Source: DSWT01 sp035420085
Lineage (GTDB): Bacteria > Chloroflexota > Anaerolineae > B4-G1 > SLSP01
Assembly (NCBI GenBank): GCA_035420085.1
Contig: DAOLUH010000008.1
Coordinates: 68,592-132,591, forward strand
DNA length: 64,000 nucleotides
Direction of reading: 5' to 3'
The position numbers and the translations under genes were made by a program. Below the pieces are notes generated by a model that ran no database searches, was not told where the DNA came from, and worked only from the letters and a program-made list of their open reading frames with translations. Shown here piece by piece: positions 1-9,678 of the stretch; the stretch's first letter is position 1, and each line of letters starts with the position of its first letter.

Positions 1-1773
1 TCGAGCGGCGGCGTTGTCATCGGCGGAGAAATCCATCACTGGCGGGGATTCCGGGGAAGCCTGTTCGGCGGATGGTACGTCCGCTTCTTCCAACATCAAG
101 CGGACGTAGGCGCGCGGCACGCCCAAAGCTTCCCCCAGACTGGTCACAGCAGATTGCAGAATCATCTCGATATCCACGGAACGGCGGATGTCTTCAGTGA
201 TCTCGCGGGTGATACGTTCCCGCGCCTCGCGGCGTTGAGTTTCCTGATAGAGCCGGGCGCTTTCCAGAGCCGCGCCAAGTTGTTCGGTCAACGTTTCTAC
301 CAAAGTAATCTCATCGGCCGCCCATTCCGGTTTACGCAGGCGCAGTGCGCCGATATTCACCCCTTCGCGCAGTTGAATCGGCACAGCCAGGGTGGACCCT
401 TCTTCTGTGAGCAACTGGCCGGTCTGCCGCGCCTGGAGCATAGCCGACGGGGTTTCTCCGGCAGCCTGTCGCACCGAACCGGGGGTATCCACGACGAAAC
501 GCAGCGCGCCTTCCACGCGCGAGATTTGGTGCCAGGCCTCGCGGCTGATCTGACCATACGCCCGGCGTTCGGCCTCAAGCGATTTTTCACGCTGTGCAAA
601 CAACCGTGCGTTCTCGATCGCAATCGCAATCTGGTCTGCCAACAACTGCATCACGGAGGTTGTTTGCGCAGTGTAAGCCACGGCATCAAGGCTATGCAAG
701 TCCAATACGCCGATCAAACGGTCGCCGGCAATCAACGGCAACGCCAATTCTGCCTGTGTACGCGGAAGCAGAGAACTGACGACGGAAACAGCGTTCTCAC
801 TGGCGGCTGAAGCGATGCGCAGTTCACGATTCGCTGTCACAACACCGATAATGTCGGACGAACCGACAGTCACCGAATAGCCCTGCGCCAGTATGTGTTG
901 CCCTTCGGGACTGTTCGCAGCACGCAAAACCGCGTAGAGGCGGTTCTCATCCAGCAAGAAAATACCGACGTGATAGAAATCCAGGCTCTCACCGATCATT
1001 TTGGCAACCTCGCCCAATAATTCGTCGAGGTCACGCAGCGCAGCCGCGGAACGGCCGACTTCAGCCACGGCCTGTAGTTGAATGGAGCGACGCTCCAAAT
1101 CTGCGGTGCGCTCTGCCACCCGCTGTTCTAATGACACCCGGATCGCATCCAACTCGCGGTTCGCCGCGGCTTGCGCTCGGGCGAAATCTTCAGCGCGTAG
1201 GATCGCACTTCGCATACTTTTCATCGCGTATCTTAAGAACGCTCCCATTAACCCCAGAACAACAACGATGATCACGAAATCCACAACGGAGACCGGTCTA
1301 CTAGCAGGAATCGCCCCGATGTGCTCAGCATAGTACGCGACCAACACCGCTAAAAGTCCTAATCCGGTAAATACAACAGCGCCGCGCGCGCCTAATAAAA
1401 GACCGGCGATGACAATGATAAGGGCATAAGCATAACTGGTGTGCCCCTTACCTAAGCCTTCTGCGGCCCATATCCAGTACGTAACCAAAAACCATATAAG
1501 GGACACGATCGCTGCTGCCAGGCCAGTCGCATATCCCTTACGGATCAAGGGAAAAGAGCTAAACGTTGCCGCAACAATGAGCGCCCAGCCGACGAAGGGA
1601 CCTACATCTACAAGCCGCACGGGAACGCCAAATAGCACCAGCAGCATCGCGTCCACCACGGTAACTGCCAGCGACAACGTGATGAGAATGATGAGGAGCA
1701 AGCGCGCGACCCGCGTTTTCTCTTCATCCTCAAAAACCGGCAATGTAAAATAGTGTTTAATCCGCATCCACAT
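1..1773 (-). CDS. GAF-domain membrane sensor, 3' end beyond window
   Basis: This is an open frame of 591 codons with no stop before the window edge. ATG 1773 follows an AGAGGGG-type ribosome site and lies 9 nt after the stop of the upstream sensor gene. The protein begins MWMRIKHYF, then an acidic EDEEKTR segment. This is the same N-terminal signature as the sensors at 4612-6306 and 23056-24759. About six hydrophobic helices follow to roughly residue 180, then a coiled coil (LEQRVAERTADLERR). GAF1 carries FYHVGIFLLDE, and a shortened second GAF precedes the QRREARERITREI segment. After the terminal VRL strand there is an acidic, proline-rich tail of about 30 residues that is unlike the neighbours. 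No kinase or other output domain is visible. It is probably nearly complete, since its paralogues end at this point. Confidence 0.88.
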   Translation of the reverse strand, partial: MWMRIKHYFTLPVFEDEEKTRVARLLLIILITLSLAVTVVDAMLLVLFGVPVRLVDVGPFVGWALIVAATFSSFPLIRKGYATGLAAAIVSLIWFLVTYWIWAAEGLGKGHTSYAYALIIVIAGLLLGARGAVVFTGLGLLAVLVAYYAEHIGAIPASRPVSVVDFVIIVVVLGLMGAFLRYAMKSMRSAILRAEDFARAQAAANRELDAIRVSLEQRVAERTADLERRSIQLQAVAEVGRSAAALRDLDELLGEVAKMIGESLDFYHVGIFLLDENRLYAVLRAANSPEGQHILAQGYSVTVGSSDIIGVVTANRELRIASAASENAVSVVSSLLPRTQAELALPLIAGDRLIGVLDLHSLDAVAYTAQTTSVMQLLADQIAIAIENARLFAQREKSLEAERRAYGQISREAWHQISRVEGALRFVVDTPGSVRQAAGETPSAMLQARQTGQLLTEEGSTLAVPIQLREGVNIGALRLRKPEWAADEITLVETLTEQLGAALESARLYQETQRREARERITREITEDIRRSVDIEMILQSAVTSLGEALGVPRAYVRLMLEEADVPSAEQASPESPPVMDFSADDNAAAR

Positions 1774-1782
1774 CTTGCCCCT

Positions 1783-4533
1783 CTATCCTTCCACCACAGA
1801 CGTCGGTGAACCGGCGGAGGTATCGGTCTCGATCCATACCTCGGCTTCAGTCAGATTCAACGATTCCTGAAGTTGCCGGATCGCCGTCCGCAGCACGGTG
1901 GTGACATCCAGCGAACGTCGCATTTCTGCCGTGACCTCGCGGCTCAACCGCTCGCGCGCGGCGCGGCGTTGCGTTTCATCAAGAAGCCGTTGGTTTTCGG
2001 CTGCCAACATCAACTGCTCGGAGAGCGATTCGATCAAAGCGACCTCATCGGCGCTCCACGTTTTCCGCCCATCTTCGCTCTCAAATCCCAGGACGCCAAC
2101 CACCTGATCACCCTGAACAATCGGAAGCAGGAGCGTCTTCTCATCCATCGCTGCAGCGCGTTGCTGGAGGACTTGCTGCGCACCGGCAGGTAGTTCATTG
2201 CCCAGCGTCAGCATTGTGCCGTTGCGCCACTCATAGCCACGCGCCGGGCGCGACTTCAGATAATCACGCCACGCCTGGCCCTGGTAACGGCGCTGCACTT
2301 CTTGGGCACGTTCGAGCGCGATATGTGTTTCGGCGAAGAGACGGGCGTTTTCTACGGCCACGGCCACTTGATCTGCCATGTTCTGCAAGATAGCAATGGA
2401 TGCCTCGTCAAAGGCGGACTCTTGCACACTCTGCACCGTCATTGCGCCAATGATGCGCCCACCATAACGTAAAGGTAAGGCCAACTCCGAGCGCGTAAGC
2501 GGCAGGTACGGGTTTTCAAAACGCACCACGGTATCGCCAGCCTGCTGGCGGATCATTGGCCTGCCGCTGGCGACACATTGACCGATCATGGCCCCCATCC
2601 CAACAGCCAGTTGCCAGCCCTGCGCGAGCATAGCCCGTCCGGCCTCGCCGGTGCCGGCGCGCAACACAGCATAGCGGCGTGCCTCATCCACGAGAAACAG
2701 TCCAACGTAGTAAAGCCCAAAGCGATCCTGGACCAGATTCACCACTTGAGGCAACAACCGGTCTGGATCCAGCACCGAGGTCGTAGCGCGCGACACTTCC
2801 GCGACGGCTTCCAAGCCCCGCGTGCGTTCTTCGACGCGCCGTTCCAAGCCGCTAATGAACGCGCGTATTTGCTCGGTCATACTGTTGAACGCGCGCGCCA
2901 GCACGCCGATTTCATCGTTACGCGTCACCCGCGCCGCCAGTTCGCGCTCGCCAGCCGCAATGCGCGTCGCCGTATCGGCCAGTTCAGTGATGTCCGCGGA
3001 GATATTGCGCGCAAAGGAATAGGCCACAACGGCAGCCAGGATCACCGCCGCCAGCGCAACGCCAGCGTTGATGAAGGTCGTACTCTGCGCCCCGCGTAAG
3101 GCTTCGGATTGTTCCATCTCGGACATCAGGGTCATTTGTAGTTCCGGCACCCAGGTGGAAACGCCCAAAACATAAGTCGAGTTGTAATTTCTGTATATGC
3201 CGGTACGCAGGCTGGTTTGTTGTAAGCTCAAAGCGGCGCTAATACCTTCGCTGTAGGCATAATCGCCGTCATTGAATTGACGCCGACCGATGGTGGCATG
3301 ATTCACCGCAACCAGGTAAGTTTCGCTCGTACCCCCCAACGGAGTTTCCGACACAATAAGGCTCAATTGCCCTATGTTGATACGACCAGCCAACACGCCG
3401 ATGAGTTGGCCGGATGGATCAATCACCGGACGCGCGGCGAAAATGGATATATGACCTGATTCAGATATACGCGGATCGCTCAGGCAAAACGCCCGCAATC
3501 CGCACTCTAAGAAATCTGCTGCGCGATACCACTTACCGGTCTGGTTTGTATCAGAAGAAATCAGCACCCGACCATCTGTACTTAATAAGAAGATCTCGAC
3601 AAACTGCGGTGTGCCCGCTAAAAACGTTTGGAAGCGCGCATTCAGCGCACTGCGCGCTTCGACGAGTTGCGTCTCACTCATGACAGGCAGCACCAATACA
3701 CGTGCTTGATTCAACTCATATCCTTCAGCCAGCAACGTATCAAGGCTGGATTGTAAACTGTTAACCCAAATCCGAATGGTGGTCTTTTTCAATGCCGCTA
3801 CCGAGCGCAACTGGTCGAACACCTGGCTTCGAGCACTCGAGACGCTCATCAGCAGCGAACTGACGCTGAAGGCCCCGGCCAGTACCAGAACGATCATCAC
3901 AGCCATAAATATCAAGCGTGTCCGAATGGCGGTGATGCGGCGATAAGCGCGCACAAGCGCCATAATCAGCATAAACACGCCGAGCGCCAGCATACTAAAC
4001 AAAAGCGTTTGCAGAATCCACGACTGGATCTCGTTATAGCGGGGGAAGGGAGTGAGCAGTTCAAAAACCAGGGTGAGCGCCAGTCCCAATGCGATCAGGA
4101 TGCCAGGCATCTTCGATCTTGAGATCCGGCCACGGGAGTCACCCCGCCATGCCAGATCAACGATGTAGAGAGGGAATGTGACGACGGCCAGCGCGAGTTG
4201 CCAGAAAGCCCCTTGCATAAACAAACCATAGGCGGGCAAGAGGATGATCAACGCCACAATCATAACATTGGCAGCCAGAGCGATGTTTCCACGGCGGGCA
4301 ATCAGATAAGCAGCGGCGCTTGCTCCGGCAATCAGCCACGTGACGACAGCAATGGCCCAGATCTGCCAGCTGGGTGCGGACCAGGCCATAGCGAGATACA
4401 CAATACCCACGACGGTCGCCAAAATAGCCGCCAGTAACATCCGGCGCGCAAACTTCGCCCACGTGGCGCGCTCAGAATGGTCAGCTCCCTGAGTCGCCGA
4501 GTTTTCTTTCTTGCTTTCTGTCATCGCAGCCAT
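1783..4533 (-). CDS. Multi-pass membrane Cache-HAMP-GAF sensor
   Basis: This is a 916-aa transmembrane sensor without an output domain. About six helices (residues 27-200) and a seventh near 205-229 precede a large extracytoplasmic region (about 230-485) of double-Cache type. A further helix leads into a HAMP domain ending near 555 (ARAFNSMTEQ). GAF1 (about 575-740) has LYYVGLFLVDE and an IGQC motif. The linker reads RRYQGQAWRDYL instead of the usual RAYGELS form, followed by a half-length GAF and DETQRRAARERL near 856. It ends with a truncated GAF start and a short Ser/Thr tail. ATG 4533 and ATG 4524 are both possible starts; GGGGAAGG fits the second slightly better. A 78-nt gap separates it from the preceding gene. 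It combines a membrane-helix bundle with a Cache domain, so it may integrate two inputs. Confidence 0.9.
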   Translation of the reverse strand: MAAMTESKKENSATQGADHSERATWAKFARRMLLAAILATVVGIVYLAMAWSAPSWQIWAIAVVTWLIAGASAAAYLIARRGNIALAANVMIVALIILLPAYGLFMQGAFWQLALAVVTFPLYIVDLAWRGDSRGRISRSKMPGILIALGLALTLVFELLTPFPRYNEIQSWILQTLLFSMLALGVFMLIMALVRAYRRITAIRTRLIFMAVMIVLVLAGAFSVSSLLMSVSSARSQVFDQLRSVAALKKTTIRIWVNSLQSSLDTLLAEGYELNQARVLVLPVMSETQLVEARSALNARFQTFLAGTPQFVEIFLLSTDGRVLISSDTNQTGKWYRAADFLECGLRAFCLSDPRISESGHISIFAARPVIDPSGQLIGVLAGRINIGQLSLIVSETPLGGTSETYLVAVNHATIGRRQFNDGDYAYSEGISAALSLQQTSLRTGIYRNYNSTYVLGVSTWVPELQMTLMSEMEQSEALRGAQSTTFINAGVALAAVILAAVVAYSFARNISADITELADTATRIAAGERELAARVTRNDEIGVLARAFNSMTEQIRAFISGLERRVEERTRGLEAVAEVSRATTSVLDPDRLLPQVVNLVQDRFGLYYVGLFLVDEARRYAVLRAGTGEAGRAMLAQGWQLAVGMGAMIGQCVASGRPMIRQQAGDTVVRFENPYLPLTRSELALPLRYGGRIIGAMTVQSVQESAFDEASIAILQNMADQVAVAVENARLFAETHIALERAQEVQRRYQGQAWRDYLKSRPARGYEWRNGTMLTLGNELPAGAQQVLQQRAAAMDEKTLLLPIVQGDQVVGVLGFESEDGRKTWSADEVALIESLSEQLMLAAENQRLLDETQRRAARERLSREVTAEMRRSLDVTTVLRTAIRQLQESLNLTEAEVWIETDTSAGSPTSVVEG

Positions 4534-4611
4534 TCCTTCCCCACCTTACGTTATACAGCTACCTCGCCCGTTGATAGCTTGCCTACAGATCGAAGGTGCC
4601 CGTGGTATGGA

Positions 4612-6306
4612 TTACGCACGGTGATCTCCTTCTCCTGCTGGTTTCACCGCCTCCGGCGGTATCCAGTGCACAAAGGAACGCGAGACGCCCACGGCGTCGG
4701 CCATTTGTTGGATGGCCGTCTGCATCAATTCATCCCAACTGACTGTGCTGCGCATCCGGTCGGTGATCTCGCGCGCCAACTGTTCGCGGGCGGCGCGGCG
4801 TTGCGTGTCCTCGTACAGTTGCGCGCCTTCGAGCGCCGTGCTCAGTTGCTCGGCTAATGTCTGCAACAAGCTGATTTCGTCAGGCGACCATGCCGTTCCG
4901 TCGGGCTTGCGTCCGTCAATGACGCCGATCACCTGCTCGCGCACACGCAAGGGGATAGCCACCGCCTCTCCTTCGCCCACCACATGGCCCGTCTGCGCCG
5001 CTGCCTTCATCTCCGGCTCCCAGGCATCGAAGGGCGTCACGCCGTGCGCATCGCTGGCAAAGGCCAGATCAGGGCGCGCGCGCAAAAACTCTTGCCACGC
5101 TTCGCGCGCCCGTTGCCCATAGGCGCGCCGTTCAGCGGTGACGCTTTCTTCTACCTGGCGCAGCAGGCGCACGTTGCTCACCGCCACCGAGACCTGATCG
5201 GCCAACGCCTGCAATACCGTCACGTCCTCAGCGGTAAACGCCGCCGGCGCAGTGCTTTGCACGTCGAGCACGCCGATGATTTCGCTGCGCACGCGCAACG
5301 GCAACCCGATCTCGGAGCGTGTCTCCGGCAAGTCGGGATTATCGAAGTACACGGCATCTGCCCCCACATCCTGCGCGATACGGTGTTGTCCGTAGGCGGC
5401 CACTGCGCCGACAATCCCCTCCGTGCCCACGCGCAGCCGGTGCCCGCGTTGCATCATCTGCTGGCCGCCGGCGCTCGAAGCTGCCTGCAAGACCGCCCAT
5501 TCATTGCGCTCATCCAACAGAAAGATGCCGGTGTGATAAAAACCGAACTGTTGACTGACTACATCCACCACCCGATTGAGCAGTGTTTGTAGATCGCGTC
5601 CGACAATAGCAACTTCGGCGGCGATTTCCGTGGTCGCACCCAGATAACCGGCGCGCCGGGTCAATTCGGTGGCGCGCTCTTCAGCCAACGTCTCCAATTC
5701 CCGGCGCTGTCGCTCGGCTTCAGTAGCGTAGGTGCGCGCACGCCCCAACGCTTCGCCCAGACTACGCAACGCCATGTTCAGCGGCATGACCGTCATCGCC
5801 AGTGAAATACTGAGCAACACCCAATTCGACACAAGCAAATCCGCAAACACTCTCGGCAGGACAATGCCCATAGCTTCAACAATCGCTATCCCTAAATACA
5901 ATATACTGCTGACCACAGCGATCACGATCGCCGCGCCCTGGCCTACCACGAGGCCGGCAACGATGGTCAATGCAACGTAAGCGACAGGTATCATATGACG
6001 CCCGGCAGCAAGGACGACAACAGCACTAATGGGAAACCACATCCCGATGATAAACACCATGCCGGCCGACCGCACTAGCCTCCGTTGTAACAAAATTTTG
6101 GAGGTTAAGAGCACCAAAAAAATCAGTCCAACCGTGATAGCGCTGCCTAGTTTATTCGCAAAGATAAATATCGTCGCCACAACGCCGATCATATCCATGC
6201 CGAACACACTCAAAATCAGTGGATTGAGCAAGGCGGCGATGCGCGTTTTATCTTCATCATCCACAAAAACCGGCGGCGCAAGGAAGTGTCTGATCTTATC
6301 CCACAT
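4612..6306 (-). CDS. Six-helix membrane GAF sensor (PPVF-DEDKTR type)
   Basis: This is a 564-aa protein. It opens MWDKIRHFLAPPVF and a DDEDKTR segment, a cytoplasmic leader shared with two other genes in the array. Hydrophobic helices span about residues 25-190, followed by a coiled coil (AERQRRELETLAEERATEL). GAF1 (about 225-385) is the FYHTGIFLLDE / QAASSAGGQ type with IVGAVAAYG, and so lacks the cysteine seen in the other GAF subfamily. The second GAF is shortened (REQVIGVIDGRKPDG). DTQRRAAREQ near 503 starts the terminal segment, which ends VHWIPPEAV instead of VRL. There is no HAMP domain, so the membrane bundle connects directly to the coiled coil. The ligand is unknown; a lipophilic signal or membrane state is possible. 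Confidence 0.9.
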   Translation of the reverse strand: MWDKIRHFLAPPVFVDDEDKTRIAALLNPLILSVFGMDMIGVVATIFIFANKLGSAITVGLIFLVLLTSKILLQRRLVRSAGMVFIIGMWFPISAVVVLAAGRHMIPVAYVALTIVAGLVVGQGAAIVIAVVSSILYLGIAIVEAMGIVLPRVFADLLVSNWVLLSISLAMTVMPLNMALRSLGEALGRARTYATEAERQRRELETLAEERATELTRRAGYLGATTEIAAEVAIVGRDLQTLLNRVVDVVSQQFGFYHTGIFLLDERNEWAVLQAASSAGGQQMMQRGHRLRVGTEGIVGAVAAYGQHRIAQDVGADAVYFDNPDLPETRSEIGLPLRVRSEIIGVLDVQSTAPAAFTAEDVTVLQALADQVSVAVSNVRLLRQVEESVTAERRAYGQRAREAWQEFLRARPDLAFASDAHGVTPFDAWEPEMKAAAQTGHVVGEGEAVAIPLRVREQVIGVIDGRKPDGTAWSPDEISLLQTLAEQLSTALEGAQLYEDTQRRAAREQLAREITDRMRSTVSWDELMQTAIQQMADAVGVSRSFVHWIPPEAVKPAGEGDHRA

Positions 6307-6326
6307 CGTTCGATCCTCTCATCTTT

Positions 6327-7979
6327 TTAGGGCGTCGTCTCATCTGGCGCGCCGAGTCGCACCACCAGCCGATCCAGTCCCAGCGCTGCGCGGATTTCTT
6401 CAACCGCGGTGCGCAGCATCGTTTCCATGTTCAATGTTTCACGAATACGCCCGGTCACTTCGCCCACGGTGCGCTCGCGGGCGGCGCGGCGTTGGGAATC
6501 CGCATACAATTGCGCGCCTTCCAACGCCACATTCAGTTGCTCAGTCAAGGCGTGCAAGACGCTCTTCTCCTCCGCCGACCAGGCTGTACCATCGGCCTTG
6601 TACCCATCAATGACGCCAATCACCTGCTCACGCACCCGGAGCGGCAGGGCCAGGGCCGCGCCATCTGCGCTCAATGCCTCCTGGCCTTCGCGCAAGGCCA
6701 GATCCATCTCCGGGCGCCAGACATCGCCGGCGGGCACAATGGTCTTACCGTCAGCATAAAAGCCCAAGTCCTGGCGCGCCTGGAGCAAACGCAACCAGGC
6801 CTCACGTGATAACTCACCCATCGCCCGGCGCTCGGCTTCAAGCGTCGCCTCGAGCTGACGCAATAATTGTGCGTTACTCACGGCCACCGCGATCTGATCT
6901 GCCAGGGCCTGCAGAACCGTGACATCTTCATCCGTGAAGGCTTGCGGTTCTACGCTCTGCACATCCAACACTCCCAAGATTTCGCCATGCACCAGCAAGG
7001 GGACGGCCATCTCCGACCGGGTATCGGGCAAATCAGGGTTATCGAAGAAGACAGCATCCTGTCCCACGTCCAACGCAATGCGCCGCGCGCCGCGCGCCGC
7101 CACGTACCCCACAATGCTCTGTGAGCCGACGCCCAGACGGTGCTGGCGCGCTAACATCCGTTGGCCGCCTGCGCTGGAGGCGGCTTGTAATACCGCCCAT
7201 GCCTTGTTCGCGTCCAGCAGAAAGAGGCCGGTGTGATAAAACCCGAATTGTGCGCTGATGATATTGACAACCCGCGGTAACAGCCGGGTCAGGTCGCCGC
7301 CGGCCGCCTGCGCCTCTTGCGCGACCGCCATCGCCGCGCCCAGGTAGCTGGTGCGGCGCGCCAGTTCGACGTTACGGGCCGCAACCTGTTCCTGCAGCGC
7401 CGTCTGCTGCTGTTGCAACGCGGCGGTGAGTTCAGCGCTTTGTGTCAACGCGGTGGTCAATTGAGAAAAGATATAGTTGATCGAAAACGTGACGAAGAAT
7501 ATAATCACAGTCAAGATGACCGTATTACTAATCCAACCGGCGGCCAGCGTGGAGTCAACCTCGACATAATAGCCGGTCATCCGCTGGGTCGTAAAAGCCC
7601 ACGCAAAGCCGGCCATGGTCAACACCACCCCCACTAACGCCGGCACCAGCGCGCGCCGGCCCCAAAAGAGCACCGCGCAAAAAGAGGCTACCAGCAAAAA
7701 GAGGCGTCCCAGCGAGCCGCGGCCCTCCGTGACCAGATTGAGCAAGGCATTCAGATACATCAACGCCACCAAAATACCAACCTGGGCGCTGTACGGCATC
7801 CGCCGCCATAGCACGGGGAGCGCCATCGCCGCCAAGATGACCAGGTAAAGGGGGATCAGTTCCAGGTCTTGTTGCACCACAGCCAGATAGGAGGCGGCCA
7901 CCACGCCCAGCCCGCCGCCAATCAACATAATCCTAAAGACGGCCCTGATTAAACTCTGTCGCAAGGTTTGTATATTCAT
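6327..7979 (-). CDS. Six-helix membrane GAF sensor
   Basis: This is a 550-aa protein. The start ATG 7979 is preceded by GGAAGG at good spacing. The N-terminus (MNIQTLRQSLIRAVF) lacks the PPVF leader and belongs to the second group of six-helix modules, with PYSAQVGILVALMYLNAL and a loop ending GRLFLLV. GAF1 is centred near residue 248 (FYHTGLFLLD, QAASSAGGQ, IVGYVAARGARRIALDVG). The linker reads ERRAMGELSREAW. The half GAF carries VREQVIGVIDGYKADG, and SQRRAARERTVGEVTGRIRETLNME ends the chain near residue 498. It is closely similar to the C-terminal parts of its neighbours at 4612 and 16272, consistent with duplication followed by exchange of the N-terminal module. It starts 13 nt after the preceding gene's stop. 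Confidence 0.9.
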   Translation of the reverse strand: MNIQTLRQSLIRAVFRIMLIGGGLGVVAASYLAVVQQDLELIPLYLVILAAMALPVLWRRMPYSAQVGILVALMYLNALLNLVTEGRGSLGRLFLLVASFCAVLFWGRRALVPALVGVVLTMAGFAWAFTTQRMTGYYVEVDSTLAAGWISNTVILTVIIFFVTFSINYIFSQLTTALTQSAELTAALQQQQTALQEQVAARNVELARRTSYLGAAMAVAQEAQAAGGDLTRLLPRVVNIISAQFGFYHTGLFLLDANKAWAVLQAASSAGGQRMLARQHRLGVGSQSIVGYVAARGARRIALDVGQDAVFFDNPDLPDTRSEMAVPLLVHGEILGVLDVQSVEPQAFTDEDVTVLQALADQIAVAVSNAQLLRQLEATLEAERRAMGELSREAWLRLLQARQDLGFYADGKTIVPAGDVWRPEMDLALREGQEALSADGAALALPLRVREQVIGVIDGYKADGTAWSAEEKSVLHALTEQLNVALEGAQLYADSQRRAARERTVGEVTGRIRETLNMETMLRTAVEEIRAALGLDRLVVRLGAPDETTP

Positions 7980-7992
7980 ACCTGAGCCTTCC

Positions 7993-9678
7993 TCAATCAG
8001 CCTGCACGTCCGTTTGGGGAGCCACCAAACGAATGATCAAACCGTCCAAATTGAGCGCCGCGCGGATCTGGTCCGTCGCCGTGTGCAACATCGCCTCCAT
8101 ATCCAGCGTCTCGCGGATACGACTGGTGACTGCTCCGATGGTGCGTTCGCGGGCGGCGGCGCGTTGGGTCTCACGGTACAGGCGCGCGCGCTCGACCGTA
8201 GCGCCTAATTGCTCCAGCAACGTTTCCAGTAACGAGATTTCCTCGGCGGCCCACCCTCCTGACCGACGGCCTTCCAAAACGCCGATCACCTGCTCGCCAA
8301 CTCTGACGGGCATAGCCAGACGCTCCCGATCCGCGCTGACGACCGTAGGCGCGGTACGCTCTCCTTCGGTCGTCGCTGGTTGTTCACCCGGCGACAACGC
8401 AAAAACGCCTTGCCGGTTCGCCAGATACCCTAGATCAGGCTGCGCGCGCAACAGGTTGAGCCAGGCTTCGCGCGTCAGTTCGCCGCGCGCCTGTCGCTCG
8501 GCCTCAGCCGCCGCCTCGACGCGCTGCACGAGCTGCGCGGTATTCACCGCCACCGCCGCCTGGTCGGCGAGCGTCTGGAACACGGCGATCTCTTCCGCCT
8601 CAAAGGGCGTCGCCACGCGGCGGTGCAGGTCAAGCACGCCGATCACGCCCCCCTGCACCCGCAGCGGCAAGACCAACTCGGAGCGCGTCTCCGGCCAGTC
8701 TGAGTTGGCAACGTCCGCTTCAGCCAACACCCGCGAACGATGCGTCATCCTGGCGATCACTTCCTGAACCAGGGTCTGACCGCCGCCGACCACACCAAGC
8801 GCCAGCCGGTAATTCTGGGCCAGCAGACGGCGTCCAATCTCACCCTCGGCCGCCTGTAACACCGCCCACTGCTGCATTGCATCCACCAGGAAAACACCGA
8901 CCTCGTAAAAACCAAACGTTTCGCTCATCAATCTGACCAAGCGATCCAAAAGCCGTTGCGTATCCAGCACCGAAGTGACATCATAGGCAATTTGCGCCGT
9001 CGCCGTCAGCGCCTCAGTCCGCCGATCCAGGCGCGCATTGGCGGCTTCCAACTCGGCAGCGCGTTCGCTCAAGGCGGCGCGCGCCTGTTCAGCCGCGCGC
9101 GTCGCTTGCGCGGTGGCGAGAATGGCCTGGTTGAAGAACCAGGCGGCCATCACCATCAGGCCGATGACGATGATAAATCCCCCGCCCTCGACCAATATGG
9201 GCGGAAGCGTGGTCGGGTCGGGCAGCGTCCGCAACCGCAGTATGCCCTGGTTGTACACGACGGCAAAGGCCAGATAAGTCAGCACACTCAGCGCGGCCGC
9301 CACAAATCCGGCGCGCATATCCATTAACAGCGCGGCCATCATGATAAAAACCAACAGGAAGGTACGCCCGCTGCTGACCAACCAGCCTGAATAGAGCGCG
9401 AAAACGGCAAAGGCATACAACGCGGACACAAATAGCAGCGCGCGCCAGGTATCGCTGATGCGGCGCACGACCAACAGCAGCACCGCCACGCTATAAGCCA
9501 GCAGATAGATTCCCAATGTTACACTAAACGGCGTCCCCTTGAACAGGTTCACAATGCCGGGCAAGATGGCTAATGGGCCGGCCAGCACCACCACCCACAG
9601 CAGCATATTGATGACGCGCGAACGCTGTTCGCGCAACCACCGTGACTGACTTGCTTCAGGCTGCAATGTCTGACTCAT
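7993..9678 (-). CDS. Six-helix membrane GAF sensor, divergent GAF1
   Basis: This is a 561-aa protein. ATG 9678 overlaps the upstream stop as ATGA and has a strong GGGAGGAG site inside the upstream gene, indicating translational coupling. A polar leader (about 25 residues) is followed by six hydrophobic helices to about residue 190 and a coiled coil rich in Ala, Arg and Glu. GAF1 (FYEVGVFLVDAMQQW) is intermediate between the two GAF1 subfamilies and has an unusual GVVGGGQTLVQEVIARM stretch where others have the IVG or IGxC loop. The half GAF (GEQVIGVLEGRRSGG) is slightly shorter than usual. The end is AAARERTIGEVTSRIRE and IIRLVAPQ. There is no output domain. Confidence 0.9.
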   Translation of the reverse strand: MSQTLQPEASQSRWLREQRSRVINMLLWVVVLAGPLAILPGIVNLFKGTPFSVTLGIYLLAYSVAVLLLVVRRISDTWRALLFVSALYAFAVFALYSGWLVSSGRTFLLVFIMMAALLMDMRAGFVAAALSVLTYLAFAVVYNQGILRLRTLPDPTTLPPILVEGGGFIIVIGLMVMAAWFFNQAILATAQATRAAEQARAALSERAAELEAANARLDRRTEALTATAQIAYDVTSVLDTQRLLDRLVRLMSETFGFYEVGVFLVDAMQQWAVLQAAEGEIGRRLLAQNYRLALGVVGGGQTLVQEVIARMTHRSRVLAEADVANSDWPETRSELVLPLRVQGGVIGVLDLHRRVATPFEAEEIAVFQTLADQAAVAVNTAQLVQRVEAAAEAERQARGELTREAWLNLLRAQPDLGYLANRQGVFALSPGEQPATTEGERTAPTVVSADRERLAMPVRVGEQVIGVLEGRRSGGWAAEEISLLETLLEQLGATVERARLYRETQRAAARERTIGAVTSRIRETLDMEAMLHTATDQIRAALNLDGLIIRLVAPQTDVQAD